A DNA stretch of 23,831 nucleotides from Eubacteriales bacterium (GCA_030529125.1 JAUMXP010000004.1:1-23831); one strand, 5' to 3'; counted from the first letter of the stretch, positions 1 to 8,147 are shown. Notes: generated by a model not told the origin, from the sequence alone. Numbers and translations: made by a program.

Positions 1-1373
1 AAATTAGAATTGCAGACACAACATTATGTAAAGAAAACAGTCACTTCAGCTTTAAAGAAAAGCTGGAAATTGCTCGTTTGCTTGAACGACTTTGTGTTGA
101 TGTTATTGAACTTCCTGAAATTATAAATGAAAGAACAGACATTCTGTTTGTCAAAACAGTATCTTCTTTTGTGAAGAAGAGCGTGATTTCTGTTGCTGCA
201 GGCTCTACTATTGAGAGCATCGAAAATGCGAAAAAAGCGCTTTCTAACGCAGCCCATCCTAGCATTCGTATAGAGCTTCCGGTATCACCGGCTCTGATGG
301 AATACAACCTCCACAAGAAATCTCCAAAGATGATTGATTACATCAAGAAGTGTGTAGCATTAGCTAAAGAAGGATGCGATAATGTTGAGTTCTGTGCAGT
401 AGATGCAACCAGAGCAGAGAAAGATTTTCTCATAGATGCTGTCGAAGCGGCAGTTGATGCAGGTGCAACAAGCGTATCTGTTTGTGATTCTGCTTCTTCT
501 ATGCTTCCTGATGATTTCGCAGAATTCGCTAAGAAAATCAGCAAAAAAGCTGATGTTGCGGTTGGCGTTAAGTGTGATGATAAAAACGGTCTTGCGATTG
601 CACAGGCTATTCTGTCCGTTCAAAACGGCGTTGATATTGTTAAGACAACAGTTGACGGTGATTGTGTATCACTGGAAACTTTTGCGACTATGATTAAAAA
701 CTGCGGTGATTCATACGGCTTTGAGAGCAACATCCGCTACACAGAAATCCACAGAATCATAAAGCAGATTAATCGTATCGCAGAAAACGCAAACAACGAG
801 AATGCGGCTGTTACTCTTACTGACGCTGACGAAACTTCTATCCACTTGGATGTCAAAGATTCTCAGGAAGATATCGCTGTTGCTGTCAAGAAACTCGGCT
901 ATGATCTTTCTGAAGAAGATGAAATCAAGGTTTACGAAGAGTTCATCCGTGTTGCTGAGAAAAAGAACGTAGGCGCTAAAGAGCTCGATGCAATCGTTGC
1001 ATCTGTTGCACTTCAGGTACCTGCTACATATAAGCTTATTTCTTATGTTATAAACAATGGTAACATTATTAACTCAACGGCTCAGATCACATTAGAAAAA
1101 GACGGCGAGCAGTTGCAGGGTATCTGCATCGGCGACGGCCCTGTCGATGCGTCTTTCCTCGCTATCGACCAGATTGTCGGACACCACTATGAGCTTGACG
1201 ATTTCCAGATTCAGTCAGTTACACAGGGTAAAGAAGCTATGGGCTCTGCGCTTGTAAAACTCAGAAATGGCTCTAAGCTGTATAGCGGTAACGGTATTTC
1301 TACTGACATTATGGGCGCTAGTATCAGAGCGTATCTAAACGCTGTAAACAAAATCGTTTACGAGGAGGTATGA
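1..1373 (+). CDS. LeuA-like (2-isopropylmalate/homocitrate synthase family) protein, catalytically divergent, 5' partial
   Basis: The reading frame is open from base 3, so the true start lies upstream; only a few residues are probably missing. The fold is that of the HMGL-like DRE-TIM barrel followed by a LeuA-type C-terminal dimerisation/allosteric domain (GDGPVDASF near 1132-1158, then the usual G-K-x-A-x-G block to the end). The barrel motif VEFCAVDATR matches the VEFSxEDATR strand of 2-isopropylmalate synthases. Key catalytic residues are missing: after the ADTTL strand the usual RDGEQ reads CKENS (27-41), the HxHND metal motif reads KCDDK (570-584), and the GERAGN loop near 655-670 is absent. 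Family members condense an alpha-keto acid with acetyl-CoA; this one may be a pseudoenzyme or have a new reaction. It shares an operon with the fusion ligase downstream (four-base stop/start contact). Family membership is sure, function is not. Confidence 0.85.
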   Translation, partial: IRIADTTLCKENSHFSFKEKLEIARLLERLCVDVIELPEIINERTDILFVKTVSSFVKKSVISVAAGSTIESIENAKKALSNAAHPSIRIELPVSPALMEYNLHKKSPKMIDYIKKCVALAKEGCDNVEFCAVDATRAEKDFLIDAVEAAVDAGATSVSVCDSASSMLPDDFAEFAKKISKKADVAVGVKCDDKNGLAIAQAILSVQNGVDIVKTTVDGDCVSLETFATMIKNCGDSYGFESNIRYTEIHRIIKQINRIAENANNENAAVTLTDADETSIHLDVKDSQEDIAVAVKKLGYDLSEEDEIKVYEEFIRVAEKKNVGAKELDAIVASVALQVPATYKLISYVINNGNIINSTAQITLEKDGEQLQGICIGDGPVDASFLAIDQIVGHHYELDDFQIQSVTQGKEAMGSALVKLRNGSKLYSGNGISTDIMGASIRAYLNAVNKIVYEEV

Positions 1374-1375
1374 GC

Positions 1376-3901
1376 ATGAAGCTCTCATTTTCAACTAAAG
1401 GCTGGCATCAGAGTACATTTGAAGATTTCTGTGATGCTGCTAACTATATCGGTTTTAAGGGTATAGAACTCCATAATATAAACAACCGTCTTTTCACTCA
1501 GAAAGATGGTGCTTTCCACGATTATACTTCTGCGGCTACTTTGCGCAGACTTTTTGAGAATAAGCTCGAGATTCCTTGTATCGATGTTGTGTCAGACATT
1601 GGTAACAGTGCGACAGAAGCTGGCACTATTGATGAAATCAAGCGTTGCATCGAGATAGCGAAGAATCTTCGTATCCCTAATGTGCGTCTGCGTGCATTTG
1701 AGGGTAGTGACAAAGATGCTTCCATTGCTCAGGTTAAGAAGACTATCGAAGCAGTGCATGGTTTAGCTAATGATAGTAATATCATTTTACTTGTTGAGAC
1801 ATCAGGACTTTTTGCTTCTACTAAAGAGCTGTGCGAAGTGCTCGACTCTTTTGCAAGCGATAATGTAGCGGCGCTGTGGCATTTGTCACACGCTTACTTT
1901 ACATGTGGTGAAACACCATCTCAGGTAATCAAAAACTTGGGTGCTTATGTTAAGCACGTTCATTTTTCAGATGCAAAAATGGTTGATGGTGAGGTTGAGT
2001 ACTGCCTTGCAGGTGAGGGTGAACTTCCAATAAAGAAAATGATGCTCGCACTTAGCTCAGTTAACTACGACGGATATATTTCTCTTATCTGGGATCCAAG
2101 TTGGTGCGAAGAGCTTGATGATATGGAGATCATCTTCTCGCAGTTTAAAGAGTATATGAAGCAGTTCGATGATACTTCAAAGAACAAGAAAACACTCTAC
2201 TACAACAAACGTCACACAGGTAAATTTGTGTGGAAAAAAGACTTGCTTATTGACGCTACTTTTGCAGATGTACTTGACAGAATGGTCGAGGAATTCCCTG
2301 ACCAGTATGCGTTCAAATACACAACACTTGACTATACAAGAACATACAGTGAGTTCAGAGATGACGTAGATACTTTTGCTCGAGCTTTAATCGCTATGGG
2401 CGTAAAGGCAGGTACAAAGGTTGCTGTGTGGGCGTCTAACGTGCCACAGTGGTACATTGCGTTCTGGGCTGCTACAAAAATCGGTGCTATTTTAGTTACT
2501 GTTAACACAGCGTACAAAATCCACGAGGCTGAGTACCTGTTCAGACAATCTGATACACATACTCTGATTATGACTCAGGGTGCCAAGGATACAAGCTATG
2601 GAGATATTGTAGCACAGCTTTGTCCTGAACTCGAAAACACAAAAGAGGGCGAGCAGGTACACTCAAAGCGTTTGCCATTCTTAAGAAATGTTATCACAGT
2701 CGGCTTTAAGCAGAAAGGCTGTATGACATGGAATCAGGCACTCGAGTTTGCGTCTAAGGTCCCGTTGTCAGAGGTTCATCGCATGGCAGCTCTGGTTGAT
2801 AAAAATGATGTATGTAATATGCAGTACACATCAGGTACAACAGGCTTCCCTAAGGGCGTTATGCTCACTCACTACAACATCGTAAACGACGGTAAATGTA
2901 TCGGTGATAGAATGGATCTGTCTACTGCTGACAGAATGATGGTACAGGTACCTATGTTCCACTGCTTTGGTATGGTACTTGCCATGACAGCTACTATGAC
3001 TCACGGTGGTACACTTTTACCACTGCCATATTTCTCACCGAAGCCTGCGCTTGCTTGTATCAACAACGAGCACATCACAGCGTTCCACGGTGTACCTACA
3101 ATGTTCATAGCTTTGCTTGAGCATGAAGACTTCGAAAAAACCGACTTCTCCTATATGCGTACAGGTATTATGGCGGGTTCACCTTGTCCGATTTCTGTTA
3201 TGCAGGACGTTGTCGATAAAATGAATATGAAAGAAATCACTATCGTTTATGGTCAGACAGAGGCGTCTCCTGGTTGTACTATGAGCTCAACTGACGATCC
3301 ACTTGAGGTTCGAGTAACAACAGTTGGTCGTGCACTTCCTGAGATTGAGTGTAAAATTGTTGATCCTGAAACAGGCGAAGAGTGCGAAGACGAAGTACCT
3401 GGTGAGTTCTTGGCGCGTGGCTACAACATCATGAAAGGCTACTACAAGATGCCTGAAGCTACTGCTGCGGCTATTGATAAGGACGGTTGGCTCCATACAG
3501 GTGACCTTGCTTGTCGTACTAAAGAGGGTAACTACCGTATCACTGGTAGACTCAAAGATATGATCATCCGTGGTGGTGAGAATATCTATCCTAAGGAGAT
3601 AGAGGAGTTCATCTATACTCACGAGAAGGTATCAGACGTACAGGTTATCGGTGTGCCTGATGAGCAGTATGGCGAAGAAATCATGGCTTGTGTTATCTTA
3701 AAAGATGGCGAGTCTATGACTGAAGCAGAAATGAAAGAATATATCGCAGCTAATATGGCACGTCACATGTTACCGCGTTACGTTGAATTTGTTACTTCGT
3801 TCACAACTAACGCTGCAGGTAAGATTATGAAATATAAAATGCGCGAGCAGGCTGTCGAGAAATTAGGTCTGCAGAAAGCTGCAAGTGTGGAGACAGCATA
3901 A
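1376..3901 (+). CDS. Fusion protein: xylose-isomerase-like TIM barrel + AMP-forming acyl-CoA synthetase
   Basis: This is an 841-residue two-domain protein. Residues 1-265 form a sugar-phosphate isomerase/epimerase-type TIM barrel (AP endonuclease 2 family). Residues 290-835 are a complete ANL-superfamily acyl-CoA ligase close to the ACSF2/medium-chain type: P-loop YTSGTTGFPKG at 484-494, YGQTE at 625-629, HTGD at 707-710, GRLKDMI at 724-730 and the C-terminal catalytic Lys at about 816. It should activate a carboxylic acid with ATP and load it on CoA; the acid is unknown. In the barrel, E141 and H196 are kept, but the usual Asp of the WDxxH segment is H169 and the usual Glu of the SLEW segment is I238, so the metal site looks incomplete. 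An ATG at 1370 overlaps the previous stop, but AGGAGG at 1363-1368 sits only one base from it and seven bases from the ATG at 1376, so 1376 is chosen. There is no signal peptide, so it is cytoplasmic. Confidence 0.9.
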   Translation: MKLSFSTKGWHQSTFEDFCDAANYIGFKGIELHNINNRLFTQKDGAFHDYTSAATLRRLFENKLEIPCIDVVSDIGNSATEAGTIDEIKRCIEIAKNLRIPNVRLRAFEGSDKDASIAQVKKTIEAVHGLANDSNIILLVETSGLFASTKELCEVLDSFASDNVAALWHLSHAYFTCGETPSQVIKNLGAYVKHVHFSDAKMVDGEVEYCLAGEGELPIKKMMLALSSVNYDGYISLIWDPSWCEELDDMEIIFSQFKEYMKQFDDTSKNKKTLYYNKRHTGKFVWKKDLLIDATFADVLDRMVEEFPDQYAFKYTTLDYTRTYSEFRDDVDTFARALIAMGVKAGTKVAVWASNVPQWYIAFWAATKIGAILVTVNTAYKIHEAEYLFRQSDTHTLIMTQGAKDTSYGDIVAQLCPELENTKEGEQVHSKRLPFLRNVITVGFKQKGCMTWNQALEFASKVPLSEVHRMAALVDKNDVCNMQYTSGTTGFPKGVMLTHYNIVNDGKCIGDRMDLSTADRMMVQVPMFHCFGMVLAMTATMTHGGTLLPLPYFSPKPALACINNEHITAFHGVPTMFIALLEHEDFEKTDFSYMRTGIMAGSPCPISVMQDVVDKMNMKEITIVYGQTEASPGCTMSSTDDPLEVRVTTVGRALPEIECKIVDPETGEECEDEVPGEFLARGYNIMKGYYKMPEATAAAIDKDGWLHTGDLACRTKEGNYRITGRLKDMIIRGGENIYPKEIEEFIYTHEKVSDVQVIGVPDEQYGEEIMACVILKDGESMTEAEMKEYIAANMARHMLPRYVEFVTSFTTNAAGKIMKYKMREQAVEKLGLQKAASVETA

Positions 3902-4707
3902 TGTATAAGAATTATGAGGTAATAGACGCTCACTGCCATATTTATCCAGATAAAATTGCTGCAAAGGCTGTTGGTGGTACTGATAATTTTTATGATATTG
4001 TTTCAAAATGCAAGGGTACTATCAGTGACTTGCTTGAACAGGGGAAAAAGGCAGGAGTGGATCATTTTATTGTTCAATCAGTAGCCACTACTCCTAAGCA
4101 GGTGCGTTCTATTAACGAGTTTATTGCAAGTAGCGTATCAGAGCATAAAGGTTTGCTTACAGGACTTGGAACACTGCATCCTGATAGCGAGGACCAGCGA
4201 GCTGATGTAGAGCATCTAGTATCGCTAGGACTTCAGGGTGTGAAACTCCATCCTGATATCCAGCAGTTTGCTATAGACGATAAAAGATGTTTAAAGATTT
4301 ACGATCTTTGTCAGGAGTTCAAACTCCCTGTATTAATGCATACAGGTGATAATCGTTACGATTATTCTAACCCTAATCGTTTGCTCCCTGTATTAAAGGA
4401 ATACAAAAATCTGACAGTTATCGGTGCTCATTTTGGCGGTTGGTCTATGTGGGATAAGGCTTGTGAGGATTACGCAGGAATTGAGAATTTCTACGTTGAT
4501 TGCAGTTCAAGTCTGTATGCTATCTCAAGTGAAACAGCAAAGAGAGTAGTTCGTACCTATGGTGCTGAGCATGTGCTGTTTGCTACTGATTACCCGATGT
4601 GGAATCCAAGCGAAGAGATAGAGCGCTTTATGGCTATCGGTTTAACAGATGAAGAGAATAGATTGATTTTCTCAGAAAACGTCAAAAAGCTATTTAATAT
4701 TGAATAA
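3901..4707 (+). CDS. Amidohydrolase family protein (amidohydrolase_2 type TIM barrel)
   Basis: This 268-residue protein is a metal-dependent hydrolase or decarboxylase of the amidohydrolase 2 family, which includes ACMSD-like decarboxylases and lactone hydrolases. The metal site appears intact: H11-x-H13 in DAHCHI, H147 in MHTGD, H177 in GAHFGG and D230 in ATDYP. K115 in GVKLHPD lies where many members have a conserved lysine. The start overlaps the previous stop by one base (TAATG), with GGAG at 3889-3892 eight bases upstream, so it is translationally coupled to the ligase fusion and is the last gene of the operon before a strong terminator. The substrate cannot be read from the sequence. 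Hydrolysis or decarboxylation of an acid that the ligase handles is a reasonable inference. There is no export signal. Confidence 0.88.
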   Translation: MYKNYEVIDAHCHIYPDKIAAKAVGGTDNFYDIVSKCKGTISDLLEQGKKAGVDHFIVQSVATTPKQVRSINEFIASSVSEHKGLLTGLGTLHPDSEDQRADVEHLVSLGLQGVKLHPDIQQFAIDDKRCLKIYDLCQEFKLPVLMHTGDNRYDYSNPNRLLPVLKEYKNLTVIGAHFGGWSMWDKACEDYAGIENFYVDCSSSLYAISSETAKRVVRTYGAEHVLFATDYPMWNPSEEIERFMAIGLTDEENRLIFSENVKKLFNIE

Positions 4708-4715
4708 AGCGAAAG

Positions 4716-4739
4716 CCTCCGAATAATCGGAGGTTTTTT
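4716..4739 (+). terminator. Rho-independent terminator of the LeuA-like/ligase/amidohydrolase operon
   Basis: A perfect 7-bp GC-rich stem (CCTCCGA 4716-4722, TCGGAGG 4727-4733) with an ATAA loop is followed by six T. It lies nine bases after the amidohydrolase stop. Confidence 0.9.
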
Positions 4740-4916
4740 CGTTGTGTTTATTGCTAAAAACAGCTCTCAGTATTTGTGAAGTATTTTGGCTTTTAGGTGA
4801 AATATCAATAGCGTTTTAATAATAAAATATAATTTATATGCTTTTGATACTGTCATATTGTACAACAAAAGCCCAATAACTTTTGTAGTTATACCACTAG
4901 GATTTTTGTGTCAATA

Positions 4917-4925
4917 TGGTAGAAT
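4917..4925 (+). promoter_or_regulatory. Extended -10 promoter for the LRR-dockerin gene
   Basis: TGGTAGAAT fits an extended -10 (TG-n-TANAAT) with no convincing -35, 43 bases before the LRR-dockerin start. The rest of 4740-4967 is AT-rich; the only other structure seen there is a weak inverted repeat (ACAAAAG 4865-4871, CTTTTGT 4880-4886). Confidence 0.45.
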
Positions 4926-4967
4926 ATAGGTGGAGAAAAGCCTATATATTAATTGTGAGGTGATTTC

Positions 4968-6428
4968 ATGAAAAAGATAACATCAATTTTACTAGCTGTT
5001 ATTATGGTAATAGGTGTGTTTTTTGCTGTGCCAACTACAGCTAATGCCTACGATTATTATTATGATACTGTAACAAGCGGTGATTATGTTTACAGAGTTT
5101 TGCCTGATGGTACTGCTGAGATTACCGGTTATGTAGGCTATCAACAAGAGATTGAGATTCCACCAATAATAGATAATTACCTTGTTACAAGCATAGGTGA
5201 TGAGGCGTTTACGTACAACTTGAATCCGCCGCCATTAATGAGTAGTATAGCTCAGACAAGGGCATCAAAATACGTAAGACTGTATAAAGTAGTCATCCCT
5301 ATAACAGTGAAGAATATAGGCGATAGAGCTTTTTGCCTATGCAATTATCTTTCTGAAATTGTCATCCCTTCGTCTGTTACCAGCATAGGTGATGATGCAT
5401 TTTATGGAACGCCGTGGCTTGAGAGTCAACCGGACGGTTGTGTGTATATTAACGACGTGCTGTACTGCTATAAAGGCGATATGCCTGAGAACACCGATAT
5501 AGTTGTAAGAAACGGCACTGTACAGATAAGCTCACATGCGTTTATGGATTATAAAAATCTATCTTCAATTACAATTCCTGATTCAGTAACAAGTATAGGC
5601 AGTTTTGCGTTTTATGGTTGCACAGGGCTTACTTATGCGCCGCTCCCTCCTTCACTGACTAGCTTAGGCGAGTATGCGTTTTATGATTGTGTGGGCATTA
5701 CTGAAATTGAGCTACCGCCTTCATTAACAGTTTTAGAAAGTTCTGTATTTGAAGGATGCGAAGGCATTACAGAGGTAGTAATTCCGGATACTGTAACATA
5801 CATAAAAGCATCTGTATTCAGATATTGCAAGAACTTGTCTTCAATTACTATCCCTTCTACTGATATACGTATACTGAGTGGAACTTTTGATGGAACACCT
5901 TGGTACAAAAAACAACCTGACGGCTACATCTATATAAATAATATGCTGTACGACTATAAGGGAACGGTACCGGAAAACACTGTGGTAGAGATAAGAGAAG
6001 GAACAACAGAGATTTGCGCCCAGGTGTTCGAAAACCAAAGAAACATTATAGGAGTAAAAATTCCTGATTCTGTATCAATTATCAATGTTGAGGCATTTCG
6101 TTATTGTGACAATCTAAAGTATGTTGTAGTAAGAGATACAGTGAAATCTTTAGGCTTGTATGCTTTTTCACAGGGGATTACGATGTACGGAATGGCAGGC
6201 TCTGCTGCGGAGGAATATTCAAAAATACCTAGGTTTGAGGTTAATTTCATATTAATCGGCGATGTTGATGATGATGGCAATATCTCTATTACTGATGCTA
6301 CTGAGATTCAGCGTATAGTAGCGCTTCTGTCCCAGATGAATGACTTCAATGTTGTTGACTATGATGGTGATGGCGTTGTTTCAGTTTTGGATGCGACAAG
6401 TATCCAGTTGAAATTAGCTAAAGCTTAG
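4968..6428 (+). CDS. Secreted BspA-like leucine-rich-repeat protein with C-terminal type I dockerin
   Basis: This 486-residue protein starts with a Sec signal peptide (positive MKK, hydrophobic core 6-20, probable cleavage after ANA at about 27). Residues 65-420 are BspA/TpLRR-type leucine-rich repeats of the form IPDSVTSIGxxAFxxCxxL. Residues 430-486 are a type I dockerin with two calcium loops (GDVDDDGNISITDAT and DYDGDGVVSVLDATS). The dockerin should bind a cohesin on a scaffoldin, so the protein probably joins a cellulosome- or amylosome-like surface complex, with the LRR part acting in adhesion or substrate binding. It contains no catalytic domain. A block of about 73 residues is present twice (149-221 and 310-382). 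GAGGTGA lies just upstream of the ATG. It is a single-gene unit between two terminators. Confidence 0.93.
   Translation: MKKITSILLAVIMVIGVFFAVPTTANAYDYYYDTVTSGDYVYRVLPDGTAEITGYVGYQQEIEIPPIIDNYLVTSIGDEAFTYNLNPPPLMSSIAQTRASKYVRLYKVVIPITVKNIGDRAFCLCNYLSEIVIPSSVTSIGDDAFYGTPWLESQPDGCVYINDVLYCYKGDMPENTDIVVRNGTVQISSHAFMDYKNLSSITIPDSVTSIGSFAFYGCTGLTYAPLPPSLTSLGEYAFYDCVGITEIELPPSLTVLESSVFEGCEGITEVVIPDTVTYIKASVFRYCKNLSSITIPSTDIRILSGTFDGTPWYKKQPDGYIYINNMLYDYKGTVPENTVVEIREGTTEICAQVFENQRNIIGVKIPDSVSIINVEAFRYCDNLKYVVVRDTVKSLGLYAFSQGITMYGMAGSAAEEYSKIPRFEVNFILIGDVDDDGNISITDATEIQRIVALLSQMNDFNVVDYDGDGVVSVLDATSIQLKLAKA
5412..6113 (+). repeat. Two diverged copies of a ~73-residue LRR module inside the dockerin protein
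   Basis: The first copy is 5412-5630 and the second 5895-6113. Both begin TPW, carry QPDG-x-x-YIN-x-x-LY-x-YKG and PENT, then run into an IPDSV LRR unit. They differ at many positions, so this is an old internal duplication, not a recent tandem repeat. Confidence 0.75.
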
Positions 6429-6461
6429 TAAGATACACTTAAATAATCCGCGCAATAATAA

Positions 6462-6487
6462 AAGCACCGAGAATATCCTCGGTGCTT
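6462..6487. terminator. Bidirectional terminator between the LRR-dockerin gene and the MBL hydrolase gene
   Basis: A 10-bp perfect stem (AAGCACCGAG 6462-6471, CTCGGTGCTT 6478-6487) with a six-base loop lies between two convergent stops. T-rich sequence follows on the plus strand (TTTGTTTTT), and an A-rich stretch before it supplies the U-tract for the minus strand. Confidence 0.85.
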
Positions 6488-6495
6488 ATTTGTTT

Positions 6496-7374
6496 TTATA
6501 TTGTTTTCCACAACAGTGTGTTGTCTTTGATTACTACTTCGAGTTTTCCCTCTTCTTTGAGATAGCTCAGGTATGAGCGGACAGTAGAGCCTACTAAGGA
6601 ATGCTGTCTTATGCTCATAATCAGATTGTAGTGAGAGAACAGCTCTTTGAGCAGTTGTTCAAATGTCATTTCAGTTTTGCACAAATTACATATTCTGTCT
6701 GCTATTTCATAAATTTTATCGCGATTTAGCTTTATCAGTGGCTTAATATCCTCTACAGTATCAACATGTGACATAACAAAGCGTTTTGCGTTGAGATTCT
6801 CAACAAAATCTAAAGATTCAAGATGCTTTTTGATGTCAAGAAGATAGGTGATACCGTATTTTTCTATGATAGCTGCGCTAGATACAATGTCGCCGACAAA
6901 AGCAGTGTCGTCAGGTGCAACGATCGCTATCATACCGAGTGAATGGCCTGAAATATCGTAGGTCTTAAGCTCAGACGGAAAGTCGTTTGAGCATATATCT
7001 TTTGTTTTGCTTTTTTGGGCTAAAAAGAACTTGTGCTCCATTTCTTTAGGGATATATCCACCATAGATATGAAGAGGGTTAATAATAGGAAATTCAAGGA
7101 AAGGTCTGTCGATAGAACTGCAGAACACATCGCAACCTGTTTTATCCTGAATGTACGCATTACCGCCAATATGGTCAGCGTGTGCGTGAGTGTTTATTAT
7201 ACCCTTGATTGTCCATCCCTGTTCGTTACAGATCCTTAAGGTCTTTTTTGCTGAGTTTTTATCAGATCCGGAATCAATCAGATAGACCTCGTTTTCGTTA
7301 TGCTTATATATACCGACCTTTGACGGACTTTCAATAAAGTAACATTTCTCGCTGACTTTTACTAATTCAAACAT
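6496..7374 (-). CDS. Metallo-beta-lactamase-fold hydrolase
   Basis: This 292-residue protein has the full MBL metal set: H63-x-H65-x-D67-H68 (THAHADH), H144 in SGHSLG, D162 in VGDIV and H203. Residues 1-210 are the alpha-beta-beta-alpha core. Residues 215-292 look like a helical/winged-helix tail, as in glyoxalase II-like and YflN-like hydrolases. The likely activity is hydrolysis of a thioester or similar ester; the substrate is unknown. An in-frame ATG 15 codons upstream (7419) has no ribosome binding site, whereas AAGGTGA at 7386-7380 precedes the ATG at 7374, which is chosen. It follows mecA by 48 bases and may be transcribed with it, although a good promoter also lies between them. Confidence 0.88.
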   Translation of the reverse strand: MFELVKVSEKCYFIESPSKVGIYKHNENEVYLIDSGSDKNSAKKTLRICNEQGWTIKGIINTHAHADHIGGNAYIQDKTGCDVFCSSIDRPFLEFPIINPLHIYGGYIPKEMEHKFFLAQKSKTKDICSNDFPSELKTYDISGHSLGMIAIVAPDDTAFVGDIVSSAAIIEKYGITYLLDIKKHLESLDFVENLNAKRFVMSHVDTVEDIKPLIKLNRDKIYEIADRICNLCKTEMTFEQLLKELFSHYNLIMSIRQHSLVGSTVRSYLSYLKEEGKLEVVIKDNTLLWKTI

Positions 7375-7390
7375 TAAAATCACCTTAACT

Positions 7391-7419
7391 ATTATACTTC
7401 CCTGAATTTCAGTTTTCAA
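7391..7419 (-). promoter_or_regulatory. Promoter between mecA and the MBL hydrolase gene
   Basis: Read on the minus strand there is TTGAAA (7419-7414), a 17-base spacer and TATAAT (7396-7391). Transcription would start near 7384, inside the ribosome binding site of the MBL gene, so the leader would be only about ten bases. The sequence match is good but the geometry is unusual. Confidence 0.45.
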
Positions 7420-7422
7420 GCA

Positions 7423-7986
7423 TTAAAGTGATGAGCCGATGTGAACAATAGCGTTTCCGTCTGAAATTAGTTTTGCACATTCGTATAGGCGTGCGACAAA
7501 CGGCTTTGTGCCCTTTACACTGTGGGCAAATTCTGAAAGAATTTTTCTAGCTTTTTTAGCAACTACGGGATAATCAAAAACGAGGTAATAGCGGTTTTTG
7601 TAGAAGAAAGCAGAGTTGTTGTAGAAGAAAATATCGGTATCGCAGAGCTTTTCTATAGCGCAAAGCATGGTTTCTGCGTTATCAAATTTATAGCAAGGAT
7701 ATTGCGTGATACGCTTAATCCTGTACTTTTTTCGTTTACTTACTTTTTCGCACAGTGACATCAGTATCAGCATTCCGTTATCGTTTGGTACAGCTTCGAG
7801 TATCACTGATTTGTTGTGTGTTGAGATTGAGTTTTTGACACAGGCTAGTGTCAATAAACGAGATAGTATCTTTTTTGAATGAGGGTCAGAGGTAGAGAGT
7901 TTGTTAAAATCAAGGTCGAAGTTTCTCATATCTTCGCTACATAGAGAAATCAATAACTTAGTGTCTGACAGCTGTGAGATTTTCAC
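7423..7986 (-). CDS. mecA: Adaptor protein MecA (ClpCP substrate adaptor)
   Basis: This 187-residue protein matches the MecA/YpbH family: an N-terminal substrate-binding part (1-75, with ILEAVPNDNGMLIL typical of the family) and a C-terminal ClpC-binding part (115-187, with YKFDNAE, then YYLVFDYP and the final DGNAIVHIG). MecA delivers unfolded or specific substrates, such as ComK in Bacillus, to the ClpCP protease. It is a little shorter than the Bacillus protein of about 218 residues, mainly in the linker. The start is GTG at 7986, because AAAGGAGG (8001-7994) lies seven bases before it; an ATG at 8043 would add 19 residues that do not resemble MecA. A ComEA-like gene lies 10 kb away, but a competence link is only conjecture. 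Confidence 0.85.
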   Translation of the reverse strand: MKISQLSDTKLLISLCSEDMRNFDLDFNKLSTSDPHSKKILSRLLTLACVKNSISTHNKSVILEAVPNDNGMLILMSLCEKVSKRKKYRIKRITQYPCYKFDNAETMLCAIEKLCDTDIFFYNNSAFFYKNRYYLVFDYPVVAKKARKILSEFAHSVKGTKPFVARLYECAKLISDGNAIVHIGSSL

Positions 7987-8118
7987 ATTGCGCCCTCCTT
8001 TTGCATCTTTATAATAGAAAACCGATAGGTAAATCAGTTTCACTTAATACATACTATGCTAAATGCACGTCTTATGCAATGGTGAGTTTCTGGCATCCAA
8101 AAAATGCTCTAATGTTTA

Positions 8119-8147
8119 TTGACACATAATTTAGGTGATGATAAAAT
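8119..8147 (+). promoter_or_regulatory. Near-consensus sigma-A promoter of the GH13 gene
   Basis: TTGACA (8119-8124), a 17-base spacer and TAAAAT (8142-8147) with TG one base before the -10. This is one of the best promoter matches in the window and lies 34 bases before the GH13 start. Confidence 0.75.

Noticed and set aside
3287..3622. Minus-strand open frame inside the acyl-CoA ligase as a gene
   Set aside because: It is a shadow of the conserved ligase frame, with no family resemblance and no start signals.
1..4707. Leucine biosynthesis operon
   Set aside because: The LeuA-like protein lacks catalytic residues and no leuB, leuC or leuD follows; the ligase and amidohydrolase do not belong to that pathway.
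4865..4886. Inverted repeat ACAAAAG/CTTTTGT as a regulatory RNA or operator
   Set aside because: Seven A/T-rich pairs with an eight-base loop in AT-rich DNA are easily chance; it has no T-run and no repeat elsewhere.
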